Source: Blastopirellula marina DSM 3645
GTDB lineage: Bacteria; Planctomycetota; Planctomycetia; Pirellulales; Pirellulaceae
DNA: 64,000 nt
NCBI RefSeq assembly: GCF_000153105.1
Contig: NZ_CH672376.1
Coordinates: forward strand, 198,028-262,027
Reading direction: 5' to 3'
Below the pieces are notes generated by a model. The model was not told where the DNA came from, ran no database searches, and saw only the letters and a list, made by a program, of their open reading frames with translations. The translations under genes and the position numbers were made by a program. This document shows, piece after piece, positions 54,230 to 62,895 of the stretch (its first letter is position 1; each line of letters opens with the position of its first letter).

Positions 54230-55959
54230 GTCGTCTCTTTCCAATCGTCTGTCGATTCTAACTCGGGCGATTCTTCTGGGCGACAAAAGTGAAAGAGGAC
54301 CAACACCGCCGCCGCCGATAAATAGGCGGCCAGCATATAGACCGGCGTTTGGCCCGCCGAGGTCGCCGGAAACTGTTCAACCGCCCAAGGCAATACTACC
54401 GGGCTGCCCGGCAATGGGGAATGGATCACCCCGAAGAGGGCGAATAGCCCGCATGCGACGAAGAACCCCGCCGCCGTCAGCAAGCGGCGATCAATAATCA
54501 TCGCCAGCGCTGACGCCCATAGCAAACTGGTCAGGATGAACCCGCCGGACAGCATGCGCAGCGTTTGCAGTTTTACGCCGAGCGGGCCAAAGAAGTTCCC
54601 TTGCGAAATCGATTGAATGGTTTCAGCAGAGGCTTTCACCTTGTCGAGTCCCTCGGTGTCGGTCGGCAGTTGCTCAATCGCCGCCAACAATTGCGCCGAC
54701 TGCCCCAAGTACTGACCCTGAGCATCGTCCACAAAGACCAGCACCAAAGCGGCCAGCGCCGGAACGCAAGCCAGCGATAACGCCGCGTAATGCTTTTTGG
54801 AAGTCGCGAGAAAACTTTGCGCGGTGATCTCAAGCCCGATGAAGACCAGGATGGGGAAGACCGTCGACTTGGGAACGAGCCAATAGAGATAGCCGAAGTA
54901 ACCCAGCGTGCCGGCGCCGCCGACAAAGATGGCGGTGGCCAACACATAAGCGGAACGGCCCCCCATCGCTTTGTACGCTGGGTGCCCGATGTAGGGAGTG
55001 GTTTGAATCACGCCGCCGCAAAGTCCGGCGATCAACGTGGCGATCGCTTCGACCAAGATGATGCGGTCGGTGTCGTACTCGTCGCCGACGGCCGCGGCGC
55101 TTTCGACGCAATCAATGCCGCCGATGACGGTTCCCAGTGCGAACGGGATCACGACCGGCAGATAATGGAGCGCATCGCCGAACTGGGCGAGCCAGCCAAA
55201 CCGAAAGACGGCCAACCAGTCAGTCGGCAACAGACCTTCGCGTGGATTAAACGGCATCTCCTCCTGCGCCGCGCCCAAGATCCCAAGCGCCGACATGACG
55301 TAATAGATCGTCCCCGCGATCAACAGCGCCGCCAGCGCGCCAGGGATCTGCTTGGGCAAACCAATGCGAGCGACCAAGGTGGTCAAGATAATCGCGAGCG
55401 CCGTCATGCCGACGACGGGGTAGTGCATCGCTTCGACAAACGGCAGAAAGCTAATCAGCACCAGCGCCACCGCCGCTAGCGAGCCAAGCAAACCGGCCCG
55501 CGGGAGGAACTTGCGAATCCAACCTGATCCGCAGGCGCACAAGACTTTGAACAAGCCGCTGATTACGATCGAGCAAATCCCGATGTGCCACGTATAAACA
55601 GCGGCCTCTTCGACATTGAGTTGTAAAATGTGCTGAGCGTGGTTAAAGGCCGGTCCCAATACAAAGAAAACCATGCCAAACGTGCTGGGCGTGTCGAGCC
55701 CTAAAGGCATAGCAGTTACATCGTTACGGCCCGTTCTCTTGGCCAGCGCCAGGGCCATAAAGAAGAAGGCCAGGTCCCCGACAAACACTCCAATCGCGGT
55801 TCCCGGAGCCATATGCGAGATCGCGAAGTTTGTAGGAAAGTTAAAAACCGTTGCTAGCAGTCCAATCGTCAAAAGCAGATCGGCGATGTTATCTAACATC
55901 AAGCCAAAGAACGCGTTAACGTCGCCAGCAGCCGCCCAGCGGGGATGCTTGTTCTTCAT
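54226..55959 (-). CDS. NCS2-like (xanthine/uracil/AzgA-type) permease
   Basis: A 577-residue membrane protein with about 13 helices. The start is ATG 55959 (GTG 55977 is an alternative). Family-type features are DVNAFFGLMLDNIADLLL at the start, the central GGIDCVESAAAVGDEYDT, and CGGVIQTTPYIGHPAYKAMG. It should take up a purine, pyrimidine or related compound, perhaps with protons. A long extra loop around 430-480 is unusual. The methyltransferase follows with a 4-base overlap. Confidence 0.87.
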   Translation of the reverse strand: MKNKHPRWAAAGDVNAFFGLMLDNIADLLLTIGLLATVFNFPTNFAISHMAPGTAIGVFVGDLAFFFMALALAKRTGRNDVTAMPLGLDTPSTFGMVFFVLGPAFNHAQHILQLNVEEAAVYTWHIGICSIVISGLFKVLCACGSGWIRKFLPRAGLLGSLAAVALVLISFLPFVEAMHYPVVGMTALAIILTTLVARIGLPKQIPGALAALLIAGTIYYVMSALGILGAAQEEMPFNPREGLLPTDWLAVFRFGWLAQFGDALHYLPVVIPFALGTVIGGIDCVESAAAVGDEYDTDRIILVEAIATLIAGLCGGVIQTTPYIGHPAYKAMGGRSAYVLATAIFVGGAGTLGYFGYLYWLVPKSTVFPILVFIGLEITAQSFLATSKKHYAALSLACVPALAALVLVFVDDAQGQYLGQSAQLLAAIEQLPTDTEGLDKVKASAETIQSISQGNFFGPLGVKLQTLRMLSGGFILTSLLWASALAMIIDRRLLTAAGFFVACGLFALFGVIHSPLPGSPVVLPWAVEQFPATSAGQTPVYMLAAYLSAAAVLVLFHFCRPEESPELESTDDWKETT

Positions 55960-55972
55960 TTTTGGCTGCCCT

Positions 55973-55988
55973 GGCACGGTGTTTGCAA
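55973..55988 (+). promoter_or_regulatory. candidate sigma-54 (-24/-12) promoter
   Basis: TGGCACGGTGTTTGCA matches the -24/-12 consensus TGGCAC-N5-TTGCA exactly. It lies in the intergenic DNA upstream of the ECF sigma factor operon, pointing toward it, 220 bases before the ATG. The match could be by chance (roughly 0.03 expected in both strands of this window for the fixed bases). A sigma-54 activator is present at 35.1-36.2 kb but a link is inference. Confidence 0.6.
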
Positions 55989-56130
55989 TTAGTCCGATCG
56001 TGAGTTTAGGAGGCTAGTCGCACGCTGTCAAATCGGCGGATTTTGCTCCATAAGAGCGTTTGCTGCGATCATTCATGGTAGGATGGCCGGCAATCAGATC
56101 CGACGACAAGCGAGCGACGATCCAAGAGGA

Positions 56131-56164
56131 CTTCCGGCAGCCCGGAAGAAATCTGGGCCTTTTT
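56131..56164 (+). promoter_or_regulatory. attenuator-like pair of exclusive hairpins
   Basis: Hairpin A pairs CTTCCG (56131-56136) with CGGAAG (56143-56148). Hairpin B pairs GCCCGG (56140-56145) with CTGGGC (56153-56158) and is followed by C then TTTTT. They share bases 56143-56145, so only one can form. B looks like a weak terminator and A like an antiterminator. The arrangement lies 44 bases before the sigma factor ATG. Confidence 0.5.
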
Positions 56165-56207
56165 GGAATGGATGTCGAACCGTCGCCCACTTGCCGCGTA
56201 AGTAATC

Positions 56208-56861
56208 ATGACAGCCACACTTGAAATGACGCAGAGCGCTTCGGAGTTTACCTACCTCGAACCGATGTCCGACGAAGAATTGATTCTCGGATACCGGGAA
56301 ACGGGGGATCGTGAGCTATTTGAAAGCCTCGTCAACCGTTACGAGCGGGAGTTGTTCAACTACCTCAGGCGCTATTTGAATGACGCAGAAATGGCGGAAG
56401 ACACGTTTCAGGCCACTTTTTTACAAGTGCACCTGAAGTGTGATTCTTTTGAGGAAGGACGAAGATTCCGTCCTTGGCTCTACACGATCGCCACCAATCA
56501 GGCGATCGACGCCCAGCGTCGTTCAAAACGGCATCGGATGGTCAGTTTAGACCGAACCGGTCGCGAAGATTCCGATGACATCGGAGGCTTGGTCGACCTG
56601 TTGGTCAGCGGTGAACCGGCTCCTGCCACGCAGATTGACGATGCCGAGCGCGAAATGTACATGCAAGAGGCGGTCAAACAATTGCCGGAAACGTTGCAGG
56701 AAGTCGTGATCCTGGTTTACTACCAAGGTCTGAAATACCGCGAAGCGGCTGACATCCTGGGCATTCCGGTGGGAACCGTCAAAAGCCGACTGCATTCCGC
56801 CGTTCTCAAGCTGACGGAAGCTTGGAACCGCACTTACGCCAGCAACGACCATGATGCGTGA
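56208..56861 (+). CDS. ECF-type RNA polymerase sigma factor
   Basis: A 217-residue sigma-70 family factor. Region 2 spans about 35-105 (ELFNYLRRYLNDAEMAEDTFQ, then FRPWLYTIATNQAIDAQRR). Region 4 spans about 155-208, with the HTH YREAADILGIPVGTVKSRLH. A flexible Asp/Glu/Pro linker separates them. It overlaps the next gene by 11 bases, the usual sign of a sigma/anti-sigma pair. Transcription may start at the sigma-54 site upstream and pass the attenuator-like hairpins. Confidence 0.93.
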   Translation: MTATLEMTQSASEFTYLEPMSDEELILGYRETGDRELFESLVNRYERELFNYLRRYLNDAEMAEDTFQATFLQVHLKCDSFEEGRRFRPWLYTIATNQAIDAQRRSKRHRMVSLDRTGREDSDDIGGLVDLLVSGEPAPATQIDDAEREMYMQEAVKQLPETLQEVVILVYYQGLKYREAADILGIPVGTVKSRLHSAVLKLTEAWNRTYASNDHDA

Positions 56862-57888
56862 CAATCTACTCGGTTATCTGCTAAACGCCCTCGAAGAGGA
56901 CGAAGCGCGCGACGTCGAAGTGATGGCCGAGCGCTCCCCGGAAACCCAACAACAGTTACAGCGACTTCAGTCGCACGTCGATCTGCTGGAAAACAGCTGG
57001 GTCGATGTCGCTCCGCCCGCCGGATTAGCCGCGCGGGCTTGTGCGTTTCTTGATACGCCGGTTGGTCGCAAATCTTCATCTGCCGAAAGCTCTGCGGCGG
57101 CGACGAAGGAACTGGATGAGACGCCGATGGAGGATCGTCCCATCGCCAAAGGTAGCCGCGCATTTGGCGCGCTGACCTCTGAGTCATCGCGGTTCACCAT
57201 GGCCGATATGTTGGTCGCCGCCGGCGCTTGCCTGGCCGCGGCAGTCATCTTCTTCCCGGCTTTGGCCAGCAGTCGCATGTTGGCGTCCCGTTTGCAGTGC
57301 GAAAACAACCTGCATCAAGTCGGCATGGCGCTGCACGAGTTCGCCTATCAAAACAAGCAGCAATCCTATCCCGCGATCGACACCGATGGCCCCGCCGACT
57401 TTGCCGGATCGTTTGGTCTGCCGCTGGTCGAGCAAGGCTTTTTGAAATCGCCCGAGTATCTGAGCTGTGCGGCCAATCGCCCAAAGAACGACAAGTTCCG
57501 CTTGCCGACGCTCCAAGAAGTCGCCCAGGCCGCGCCGGACAAAATTCCTGGTCTCCACTCCAATTTTGAACTGGTCTACAACTACAACCTTGGTTCGCAG
57601 AAGAACGGCCGGGTCATCCCGCCGAGAATGCAGGGCCGCTCCGATTATCCGGTCGCATCGGATATCGTGCGTGTGGGGGACAAGGGAAATCTCGCCCCCA
57701 ACGGACACGGAGTAACCGGGGTCAATATTCTCTTCGATGATGGCCGCGTCGAATTCATCCGCTTGGATGAGATTCCGGAACTGGTCCGTCAGTACTATTT
57801 CAACGACCTGGGCAAAGTGGAAGCCGGCGTCAACGAGAACGATCCCGTCCTCGGCAGCGGCTTCACCAAGGCGCTCGCAGGGCGCTAA
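56851..57888 (+). CDS. anti-sigma factor-like protein with a DUF1559-like outer domain
   Basis: A 345-residue membrane protein. Residues 1-70 look like an anti-sigma N-terminal helical domain (LGYLLNALEEDEARDVEVMA), without the HxxxCxxC zinc motif. A Ser/Glu linker leads to one helix (about 117-141). After it comes CENNLHQVGMALHEFA (150-164), which matches the DUF1559 pseudopilin signature, and near the C-terminus GVNILFDDGRVEFIRL matches the DUF1559 closing motif. There is no prepilin cleavage site. Starts at 56851 and 56854 are both possible; overlap with the sigma gene is 8-11 bases. Confidence 0.8.
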   Translation: MMRDNLLGYLLNALEEDEARDVEVMAERSPETQQQLQRLQSHVDLLENSWVDVAPPAGLAARACAFLDTPVGRKSSSAESSAAATKELDETPMEDRPIAKGSRAFGALTSESSRFTMADMLVAAGACLAAAVIFFPALASSRMLASRLQCENNLHQVGMALHEFAYQNKQQSYPAIDTDGPADFAGSFGLPLVEQGFLKSPEYLSCAANRPKNDKFRLPTLQEVAQAAPDKIPGLHSNFELVYNYNLGSQKNGRVIPPRMQGRSDYPVASDIVRVGDKGNLAPNGHGVTGVNILFDDGRVEFIRLDEIPELVRQYYFNDLGKVEAGVNENDPVLGSGFTKALAGR

Positions 57889-58021
57889 GTTCTGGCGAAT
57901 TCAGAAAAATAACGGAATTGAACGTTACATAAACGTAGATTCCAGATAGATTAGGGGAGCTTCGCCCAAGCGAGGTTGCTCATCCCCCCCGGAATTCTTA
58001 GCTTTTTTCGATTGATACACC

Positions 58022-58273
58022 ATGCGCCGCACCGGCGAATCGACGACGATTTATTCGCGTACGTTGCTGATCCAAGACTCTTTACGGCTTGGTTTCTTCA
58101 TCGGCGCTGGGCTCGGCATTTTGGCCGGCGCAGCGTTCGGCGTCTATCTGCATGAAAACCTCCTCTGCCAAGCGATCGGCCTCGGCCTCGGCGGCAGTCT
58201 GGGTTCGCTGAATGGCTGGAGAGTGGGACTAAAGCGAGCCCGGTTGGCGGCCCAGCAGGTCTCGGTTGGGTAG
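58022..58273 (+). CDS. small glycine-rich membrane protein
   Basis: An 83-residue protein with two hydrophobic Gly/Ala-rich helices (LGFFIGAGLGILAGAAFGVY and AIGLGLGGSLGSLNG), a glycine-zipper look. It follows the anti-sigma gene by 133 AT-rich bases. Function unknown. Confidence 0.65.
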   Translation: MRRTGESTTIYSRTLLIQDSLRLGFFIGAGLGILAGAAFGVYLHENLLCQAIGLGLGGSLGSLNGWRVGLKRARLAAQQVSVG

Positions 58274-58325
58274 AGATTCTCGCGGCGATTTGCTTGCGTG
58301 AGCAGCAGGTCGTTACTTGGGTGGT

Positions 58326-58865
58326 TCACTTACCAGCCAACTCCAACATCTTGCTTACCGTCCGCCAATTGCGGGCCGTCGTCGCCACGCCGAGATGTCG
58401 ATCCACCTTCTCTGCTAATTTGGAGCGGCCAATTCCACTCGGTGCATGCAAATAAAAGAGATTGCCGGCGAGCAAAAAAGATTCGTCCGCGGCTGTCAAC
58501 TTTTCGAGCGCCGCCAGGTCTGGCTTCTTCGCCGGCGCCGTCAGAAAGAAGAAGTGGAGCGACTTGGGATCGTCCTGCGCCGCGGGAAAAGGATTCGCCG
58601 CGACGATCGCTTCCAGCTGATGTTGCTCCAGCAACAGCACCAGCGGGGCAAATCCTTTATTGGCTTCGATCGCCGCAGTGATCTCGGCCGCCAGCTTGCC
58701 GCGGTTCCGCTGCTTACAGTCGAACGCCGCGTTGCCGCTTTGGATGTAGGTTTTGACGTTGGTGCAGCCGAGTGATTCTAGAATCGCGATAAGTTCCTGC
58801 ATCGGCAACTTGTGTTTGCCGCCGACGTTGATCCCGCGTAAGAAGGCCAGGTAGCTGGGCATCAT
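58326..58865 (-). CDS. DUF1697 family protein
   Basis: A 179-residue soluble protein. The start MPSYLAFLRGINVGGKHKLP is typical of DUF1697, as are TYIQSGNAAFD and the ANPFPAAQDDPKSLHFFFLT stretch. The function of the family is unknown. Its ATG overlaps the stop of the DUF4276 gene by 4 bases, so it is the last gene of the AAA operon. DUF1697 proteins are widespread without such neighbours. Confidence 0.9.
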   Translation of the reverse strand: MMPSYLAFLRGINVGGKHKLPMQELIAILESLGCTNVKTYIQSGNAAFDCKQRNRGKLAAEITAAIEANKGFAPLVLLLEQHQLEAIVAANPFPAAQDDPKSLHFFFLTAPAKKPDLAALEKLTAADESFLLAGNLFYLHAPSGIGRSKLAEKVDRHLGVATTARNWRTVSKMLELAGK

Positions 58866-59482
58866 GTTTCTTTTGCTTGGGCCAAGTCCAACATCGTATT
58901 GAGCATACGGCGTAGATAGGGACATTTGTCGGCAGCGACGGCTGGATCAAGATTGCCAAAGAGTTGCGAACCGTCTAGCGTCTTTCGGTACTCTCGGTTC
59001 GTTCGCCGATATGTCTCTTTCAGCAGATGCCCTGGCGGGCGATTAAAGTTGATCTGTTCCGGAGGCCGCAACGCCCCAAATAAGTCTTGGACGTTTCTCG
59101 GAAAGATCGCCGGATCACTGAACAACCATGCTTCGATTTCGTGGACGGCGAAAAACATTCGAAATCGATCAGAACCAACCACGTTTTCGAAATGGTCAAC
59201 GCCCCATTCGTAACGTTCAGCAGCGCTGTTTTTGTCCGCGGGATAGAAGTCCGGCCCATACAAGTCGAGAAGTCCAATTACCGCGATGATTTCCTGTTCG
59301 TCACGGCCGCGCAGATAGTTGGCCGTTCTCGTGGCGATTTGACGGAGAAAATTACCGTGGCCATCCAGCATCTTGACGTCGATACCAACGGGTCGCGAAA
59401 GTTGCGGATCGAGCCAGCGCTTTAAGAATGGCTTGAGAATATTTCCCTCGGTCCGTCCTTCGACCACCATGACGAACTTCAT
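58862..59482 (-). CDS. DUF4276 family protein (TOPRIM-like)
   Basis: A 206-residue protein. MKFVMVVEGRTE (E8, E12) is the start of a TOPRIM-like fold, LLDLYGPDF holds D73, and HEIEAWLF (114-121) is the DUF4276 signature. The acidic residues could bind metal for nuclease action. It overlaps the AAA ATPase upstream by 4 bases and the DUF1697 gene downstream by 4 bases. AAA plus DUF4276 or RloB-like pairs are known from anti-phage islands. Confidence 0.9.
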   Translation of the reverse strand: MKFVMVVEGRTEGNILKPFLKRWLDPQLSRPVGIDVKMLDGHGNFLRQIATRTANYLRGRDEQEIIAVIGLLDLYGPDFYPADKNSAAERYEWGVDHFENVVGSDRFRMFFAVHEIEAWLFSDPAIFPRNVQDLFGALRPPEQINFNRPPGHLLKETYRRTNREYRKTLDGSQLFGNLDPAVAADKCPYLRRMLNTMLDLAQAKET

Positions 59483-60669
59483 TGCATCGTCTCAAGCTCA
59501 TTGCTGCGGAACAGTTCACCCAGCGTGTATTGCTTCAACCAATGGTCAAGTTCATCCTTGTCGAGAACGCGCAGTTGCGTTTCACCATTAACGCGCTCAG
59601 CAACCGTGGTCGTTGGCGCTTCTTTGCCAAAGGCACTAAGAAACTCGGCGGAATGTGTTGTAAAAATCACCTGGGATTTTGTTGAGCATTGACGAGCCAA
59701 ATCGACGATCACGGGGAACATCGATGGGTGTAGCCCTGTTTCCGGTTCGTCAATCGCGATTAACGGCGGCGGTTCTGGATTGGCCAAGATCGCGATCAGA
59801 AAGAGAAATCGCAGCGTCCCGTCGGAGAGGTCAGCGGCGGATTGCTCTCGCTTTAAGCTCTTCCAACGAATTCGCATTTGAATCCGCTGGTCAGCCGCTG
59901 GCGGAAACACGAGTCGATCGTAGTCATCGCCAAAGGCAATCCGCATTGCAGCATCGAGTTCCTTTTCAAAATCGCGATTGCTGCTATAGAGGGTATGCAG
60001 TACGGAAATCAAGTTTTGTCCGTCGGAGTCTACTTGCGTGTCTGATCGGGTAACCTGAGCTAGGCGAAGCGGCGCATTGCGATTGGTTGGAATGCTTTGG
60101 TAGACGCAACTTTCAGCCAGGAACTTTTGGAGTTTCTTTAGGATCGGGTGCACTGAAAACTGGCCACTCGCAATAGGTAGGAGCGATTCTATGGGGCTGA
60201 GTTCGTTGGTTTCGATAAACTCGACATCCTTCATTTCTCTATTGCGGACAATCGAATTCTCTGGATCTCGCTGAAGTAATCGAAATATACCAAGCGAGTC
60301 ATCGCTTCGGTTTTCAGATAGACTCTCTTCTCCGATTAGAAAAGTTCGGAGCGAAGGAATTCGTAATAACGACAGCAGATAAGAAATGGATGTTGAGGCT
60401 TGTTCAACTGGGTTTGAGGGACTTTGTAGTCGTATTTTAAAAGCGATCCCGTCAGCGCTGCCGTCGAAAACGATAGAGTCCATTCCTCCTTCGCGCAGCA
60501 CAAACTTTTCCAGTCGCTCACCCGCCGCGGCACTCAACATCTCCAGCGCGCGCAGCAAATTCGACTTCCCACTAGCATTTGGCCCAATCACCACGTTCAA
60601 ATCGCCAGGGCGCCATGACTGAGATTTCAGCGAGCGGAAGCCTTCGATGTCGAGCTGGACGATTTTCAC
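59479..60669 (-). CDS. AAA family ATPase (SMC/RecF-like, AAA_21)
   Basis: A 396-residue ABC-type ATPase. Walker A is GPNASGKS (29-36); the signature is LSDGTLR (281-287); Walker B is LIAIDEPE (303-310) with the D-loop TGLHP; the switch His is in TTHS (337-340). A helical insertion of about 120 residues lies between. The gene is visibly more AT-rich than its neighbours, suggesting transfer. It is the first gene of a three-gene unit with DUF4276 and DUF1697, all overlapping by 4 bases. No DNA-binding domain is seen. Confidence 0.92.
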   Translation of the reverse strand: MKIVQLDIEGFRSLKSQSWRPGDLNVVIGPNASGKSNLLRALEMLSAAAGERLEKFVLREGGMDSIVFDGSADGIAFKIRLQSPSNPVEQASTSISYLLSLLRIPSLRTFLIGEESLSENRSDDSLGIFRLLQRDPENSIVRNREMKDVEFIETNELSPIESLLPIASGQFSVHPILKKLQKFLAESCVYQSIPTNRNAPLRLAQVTRSDTQVDSDGQNLISVLHTLYSSNRDFEKELDAAMRIAFGDDYDRLVFPPAADQRIQMRIRWKSLKREQSAADLSDGTLRFLFLIAILANPEPPPLIAIDEPETGLHPSMFPVIVDLARQCSTKSQVIFTTHSAEFLSAFGKEAPTTTVAERVNGETQLRVLDKDELDHWLKQYTLGELFRSNELETMQ

Positions 60670-60776
60670 CGGTGTTTATCCCAACGGAAAGTAGCGTACG
60701 AAACAAAAGCTCCAAGCGTGTAAAACTCCATCCCCTTGTTAATTATGGCTTACAACGGGAGTGAAGGCTACGTCGA

Positions 60777-61628
60777 CTAGGCTTCCGGCTGGCTCGATTC
60801 TTCTTCTGGTGGCTCCTCCCAAGGATTCTCCCAGCGTCCCCAGCCGGCGAGATACTCTTGGAAGACCGTGATTTCGGCGGCTCGTTCTTCGAGCCAGGTT
60901 TTTGTTTGCTCGATCAACGCTTGTTCCCGCTCGAGCGTGATCATTCCCAGCAAGACGGCCGTTCGTAGAAAGACGAAATAGGTGTCAAGCACGTCGCAGC
61001 GGCAGTAGTCGTTGATCTCGGCCAAGCGGCCTTCGTCGTAGAGATCTTGGACCATGTTTCCTTCGATTCCCATCTTGCCGGGCTTGCCGAGCAAGTTGGC
61101 CGCCAGGTTCAAGCCGCCGGTGAACCGCGTCGCGCCGTAGTTGGTCAGCACGTCATGCAGATCAAAATGAGCGTCGACGTTATAGCGATTGCGGGGGAGC
61201 TCAAAGCTTTTGCCGTGCATCTGAAACCACTCCGGCACGCTGATCCCAAAGCGGAACGCGGCCAGTTCAAGCAGCGGCACGTCGAACGAGCGGCCGTTGA
61301 ACGTCACGAAGGTCGGCTTGCGATACGCTTTCCAGCCGCGCCAGAAGTTCTCGGCGATCACCGGCGGGCGAAAATTCGGCTCGTCGAGCAGCACCTGATC
61401 GACCAGATTGAACTCGGCGTCAACCTTGGCGATTGCGACCGAAACCGGCATTTGAAACGTGTAGGGAATAAAGTCGGAACCCTTGTCGGCCATCAGCTCG
61501 GCGCGAAAGCGGGCGATCGCCTCGGCGGGGGAGAGCCCTTCGCCGGGATACTTGATCTTCGCGACCAGCGCCCCATCGGCGACGCTCTCGATATCGAAAA
61601 CGAAATAGCGAATCGGATTGCCGTTCAT
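60777..61628 (-). CDS. 3'-5' exonuclease, PolB-exo-like (DEDD family)
   Basis: A 283-residue exonuclease-like protein (predicted 3'-5' exonuclease related to DNA polymerase B). FDIES (D12, E14) is the first motif, TFNGRSFDVPLLE the second and YCRCDVLDTYFVFL the third, giving a full DEDD set. It should trim single-stranded DNA. An acidic C-terminal tail (PWEEPPEEESSQPEA) follows. The AAA operon lies 107 bases downstream of its stop. Confidence 0.9.
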   Translation of the reverse strand: MNGNPIRYFVFDIESVADGALVAKIKYPGEGLSPAEAIARFRAELMADKGSDFIPYTFQMPVSVAIAKVDAEFNLVDQVLLDEPNFRPPVIAENFWRGWKAYRKPTFVTFNGRSFDVPLLELAAFRFGISVPEWFQMHGKSFELPRNRYNVDAHFDLHDVLTNYGATRFTGGLNLAANLLGKPGKMGIEGNMVQDLYDEGRLAEINDYCRCDVLDTYFVFLRTAVLLGMITLEREQALIEQTKTWLEERAAEITVFQEYLAGWGRWENPWEEPPEEESSQPEA

Positions 61629-61745
61629 CGTGCGAGTCCTTCCTGCAAAGTATCCGACGTGCAGATTACCAGATTCGCAAGCAGGGGGCGAGGAAGGCTT
61701 GCGGAAAGCGGCGCCAGAAGGTCATGGCCGTCGCCTCAGGCGCGC

Positions 61746-61836
61746 GCTGTAGGGTCCGCTGTACGGACCAACCGAGTTGCTAAGCCACTTGCAAGCTGTA
61801 GCAAACTTCGCTGGTTCGCACAGCGGACCCTACGGC
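61746..61836. repeat. 91-base palindromic intergenic repeat
   Basis: The left arm 61746-61765 (GCTGTAGGGTCCGCTGTACG) and the right arm 61817-61836 match as inverted repeats with 2 mismatches in 20; inner bases pair imperfectly for about 20 more. It starts 5 bases after the aldo/keto reductase stop, so the transcript can fold into a large hairpin. It looks like a MITE/REP-type element; the other copies are not in this window. Confidence 0.72.
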
Positions 61837-61841
61837 TGCAA

Positions 61842-62828
61842 CTATCGCATCGGCATCACTTCGCGCGGGGTATAGCAGCTTTCCAGCGTCTCCAGTTCTT
61901 CGTCGGTTAGCACAATCTCAATCGCCGCTAATGCGTCTTCCAGATGATGCGGTTTCGACGCGCCGATGATTGGCGCCGTGACTGCAGGATTGCTCATCAC
62001 CCAGGCCAATGCGATCTGGGCCATCGAAACTTCACGACTGGCGGCGATTGCTTCGACCGTATCGATGATCGGTTGGTCGATATCGGCTGTTTTGCCGAAC
62101 AGCTTGTCGCCATAATCGTCATTGTTCGCTCGGGTGGTCGTTTGTTGATCGCTCCAGGGGCGGGTCAACTTGCCGCGGGCCATCGGGCTCCAGGGAATCA
62201 CGCCGACTCCTTCTTCTTCACACAGCGGCAGCATCTCGCGCTCTTCTTCGCGATAGAGCAAGCTGTACTGCGGCTGCATCGTCGCGAAGCGGGTCCAACC
62301 GCCGGCGTCGGCCAGATAAAGGGATTTGGCGAATTGCCAGGCGAACATCGACGACGCGCCGAGATAACGAACCTTGCCCGATTTCACCACGTCATGCAGC
62401 GCTTCGAGCGTCTCTTCGATCGGCGTGTCGTAGTCCCAGCGATGAATCTGGTAGAGATCGATATAGTCGGTCCCCAGTCGTCGCAGACTGTCGTCGACCG
62501 CCGTGAAGATCGCTTTGCGTGACAAGCCGCCGGCGTTGGGCCGCTTCTTCCAAGAGAAGAAAACCTTGGTCGCGATCACGACTTCATCGCGGGGCGCGAA
62601 ATCTTTGAGCGCCTGGCCGACGATCTCTTCGCTGGTTCCGGCCGAGTACGCGTTGGCCGTATCAAAAAAGTTGATGCCGGCGTCCCACGCTTTTTGCAAA
62701 AAGGGACGGCTTTGCTGCTCGTCCAGCGACCAAGGATGTGCTCCTTGATCGGGAACCCCGTAGGTCATGCAGCCGAGACACAGGGGCGAAACCTTTAGGC
62801 CGGTATTGCCGAGTTGGGCGTAGTTCAT
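61842..62828 (-). CDS. aldo/keto reductase
   Basis: A 328-residue NADPH-dependent oxidoreductase (TIM barrel). The catalytic tetrad is D56, Y61 (FDTANAYSAG), K88 (ATKVFF) and H129 (YQIHRWD). The cofactor region near PIIGASKPHHLEDAL is intact. The start is ATG 62828. Substrate unknown; the family includes sugar and aldehyde reductases. Confidence 0.93.
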   Translation of the reverse strand: MNYAQLGNTGLKVSPLCLGCMTYGVPDQGAHPWSLDEQQSRPFLQKAWDAGINFFDTANAYSAGTSEEIVGQALKDFAPRDEVVIATKVFFSWKKRPNAGGLSRKAIFTAVDDSLRRLGTDYIDLYQIHRWDYDTPIEETLEALHDVVKSGKVRYLGASSMFAWQFAKSLYLADAGGWTRFATMQPQYSLLYREEEREMLPLCEEEGVGVIPWSPMARGKLTRPWSDQQTTTRANNDDYGDKLFGKTADIDQPIIDTVEAIAASREVSMAQIALAWVMSNPAVTAPIIGASKPHHLEDALAAIEIVLTDEELETLESCYTPREVMPMR

Positions 62829-62895
62829 TGCAGGGCTCCTGGCGGGATTTCGATACAGATAGACGTACCGATTAGATGCGGCGAATCCGTCAGGG

